Below are positions 13,391-14,139 of a stretch of DNA of 14,139 nt, in pieces. The position numbers were made by a program, and so were the translations under genes. Each line of letters begins with the position of its first letter. The stretch's first letter is position 1. The DNA lies in assembly GCA_043742705.1 (NCBI GenBank), contig JAYTXY010000078.1:1-14139 (forward strand), in the 5' to 3' direction. The notes beneath the pieces were generated by a model, which searched no databases, was not told where the DNA came from, and was given only the letters and a program-made list of their open reading frames with translations. This stretch comes from JAPLDA01 sp043742705. Its GTDB lineage: Bacteria > Bacteroidota > Bacteroidia > AKYH767-A > 2013-40CM-41-45.

Positions 13391-14139
13391 ATGATCACAG
13401 AAGCAGAAGAAATCACCAATCAATCACCGGAAATGTCTGAAACAGTCCAGGCTAAGCCGAATCCGTTCGTATTTAACTGGGACACCGCAGACAGCAAAGG
13501 TGGCGAAGGATACAGCTCAGAAGAACGCAGCCGTCTCGAAAAAATGTATGACAACACACTGAATTCAGTGGTTGAGCACGACATCGTGGACGGAACCGTA
13601 GTTTCTATTTCCTCAAAAGATGTGTTAATAAACATCGGTTACAAATCGGATGGATTGGTTGCATTGACCGAATTCCGCCACATGCCTGACCTGAAAGTCG
13701 GTGACAAAGTGGAAGTGTATGTGGAAACACAGGAAGACAAAAACGGTCAGTTGATTCTTTCTCACAAACAAGCGCGTGCCCTGAAATCGTGGGAGCGTGT
13801 GAATGGTGCTCTTGAAAAAGAAGAAGTGATCCAGGGATTTGTGAAGTGCCGTACAAAAGGTGGTTTGATCGTGGATGTTTTCGGAATCGAAGCGTTCCTT
13901 CCGGGTTCTCAGATTGATGTGAAGCCGATTCGCGATTACGATCAGTTTGTCGGAAAGACAATGGAATTTAAGGTTGTAAAAATCAACAACGAATTTAAGA
14001 ATGTTGTTGTATCGCATAAGATATTAATTGAAGAAGAGCTTGAGCAGCAAAAAGCTGAGATCATGAAGAAGCTCGAAAAAGGCCAGGTACTCGAAGGTAC
14101 TGTGAAAAACATCACTTCGTATGGTGTGTTCATGGATCT
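13391..14139 (+). CDS. rpsA: 30S ribosomal protein S1 (5' part, cut by the window edge)
   Basis: S1 (bS1) binds mRNA on the small ribosomal subunit. The 249 visible codons show a Bacteroidota-type N-terminal extension (FNWDTADSKGGEGYSSEERSRLEKMY, 28-53), a first S1 domain at about 63-125 (EHDIVDGTVVSISSKDVLINIG), a second at about 145-210 (VIQGFVKCRTKGGLIVDVFGIEAFLPGSQIDV), and the start of a third (GQVLEGTVKNITSYGVFMD, 231-249). Full-length homologues have about 600 residues. The ATG at 13391 follows TAACTAACTAAA with no Shine-Dalgarno sequence, normal in this phylum even for highly expressed ribosomal genes. It has its own promoter. The long minus-strand frames over this region are shadows. 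Confidence 0.97.
   Translation, partial: MITEAEEITNQSPEMSETVQAKPNPFVFNWDTADSKGGEGYSSEERSRLEKMYDNTLNSVVEHDIVDGTVVSISSKDVLINIGYKSDGLVALTEFRHMPDLKVGDKVEVYVETQEDKNGQLILSHKQARALKSWERVNGALEKEEVIQGFVKCRTKGGLIVDVFGIEAFLPGSQIDVKPIRDYDQFVGKTMEFKVVKINNEFKNVVVSHKILIEEELEQQKAEIMKKLEKGQVLEGTVKNITSYGVFMD

Noticed and set aside
13605..14017. Two long overlapping minus-strand frames opposite rpsA
   Set aside because: They overlap each other and a ribosomal protein gene whose codon bias keeps stops out of the antisense frames; neither product resembles a protein I know.

Overview
The window (about 40% G+C by eye) reads as ordinary chromosome of a member of the Bacteroidota. The evidence is two type IX secretion genes (porT-like and porQ) found only in that phylum, a ribosomal protein S1 with the long Bacteroidota N-terminus, almost no Shine-Dalgarno sequences before the genes, several promoter boxes of the phylum's TAnnTTTG type, and menaquinone-type ubiE/menG. 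I cannot place it to genus; the gene order fits an environmental Flavobacteriales/Chitinophagales/Sphingobacteriales-like genome.

Layout. (1) 1-1200, minus strand: the 5' part of an unknown secreted protein, then a YqgE/AlgH-family gene that ends in a clear intrinsic terminator. (2) 1507-4256, plus strand: pdxH (PLP synthesis), a membrane-anchored calcineurin-like phosphoesterase and a SpoU/TrmH-type RNA 2'-O-methyltransferase. (3) 4286-9812, minus strand: the run aspC-like aminotransferase > heptose-7-phosphate kinase > menaquinone methyltransferase > porT-like, followed after a REP-like palindrome by a large FAD-dependent dehydrogenase. (4) 10134-14139, plus strand: porQ > cmk > ispH > rpsA (cut by the window edge), an order I recall as recurring in this phylum.

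Functionally this is housekeeping metabolism (PLP, CMP phosphorylation, isoprenoids, menaquinone, LPS heptose, aspartate transamination) and translation (S1, RNA methylation), with two envelope parts of the type IX secretion machine placed among it.

I found no hidden defence system, mobile element, CRISPR array or RNA gene. The less explained content is between the genes: an 8-bp-period GTGAGAAA-type repeat family at two loci flanking porQ-cmk, each with an inverted counterpart; a 16-bp tandem repeat; a 7-bp repeat placed so that losing one unit would give the heptose kinase an in-frame ATG; two overlapping, mutually exclusive hairpins at the cmk start; a GCAAAG-rich palindrome; and promoter boxes so close to the ATG of ispH and porQ that leaderless transcripts are plausible. 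All of these come from reading the sequence by eye and none has been tested.
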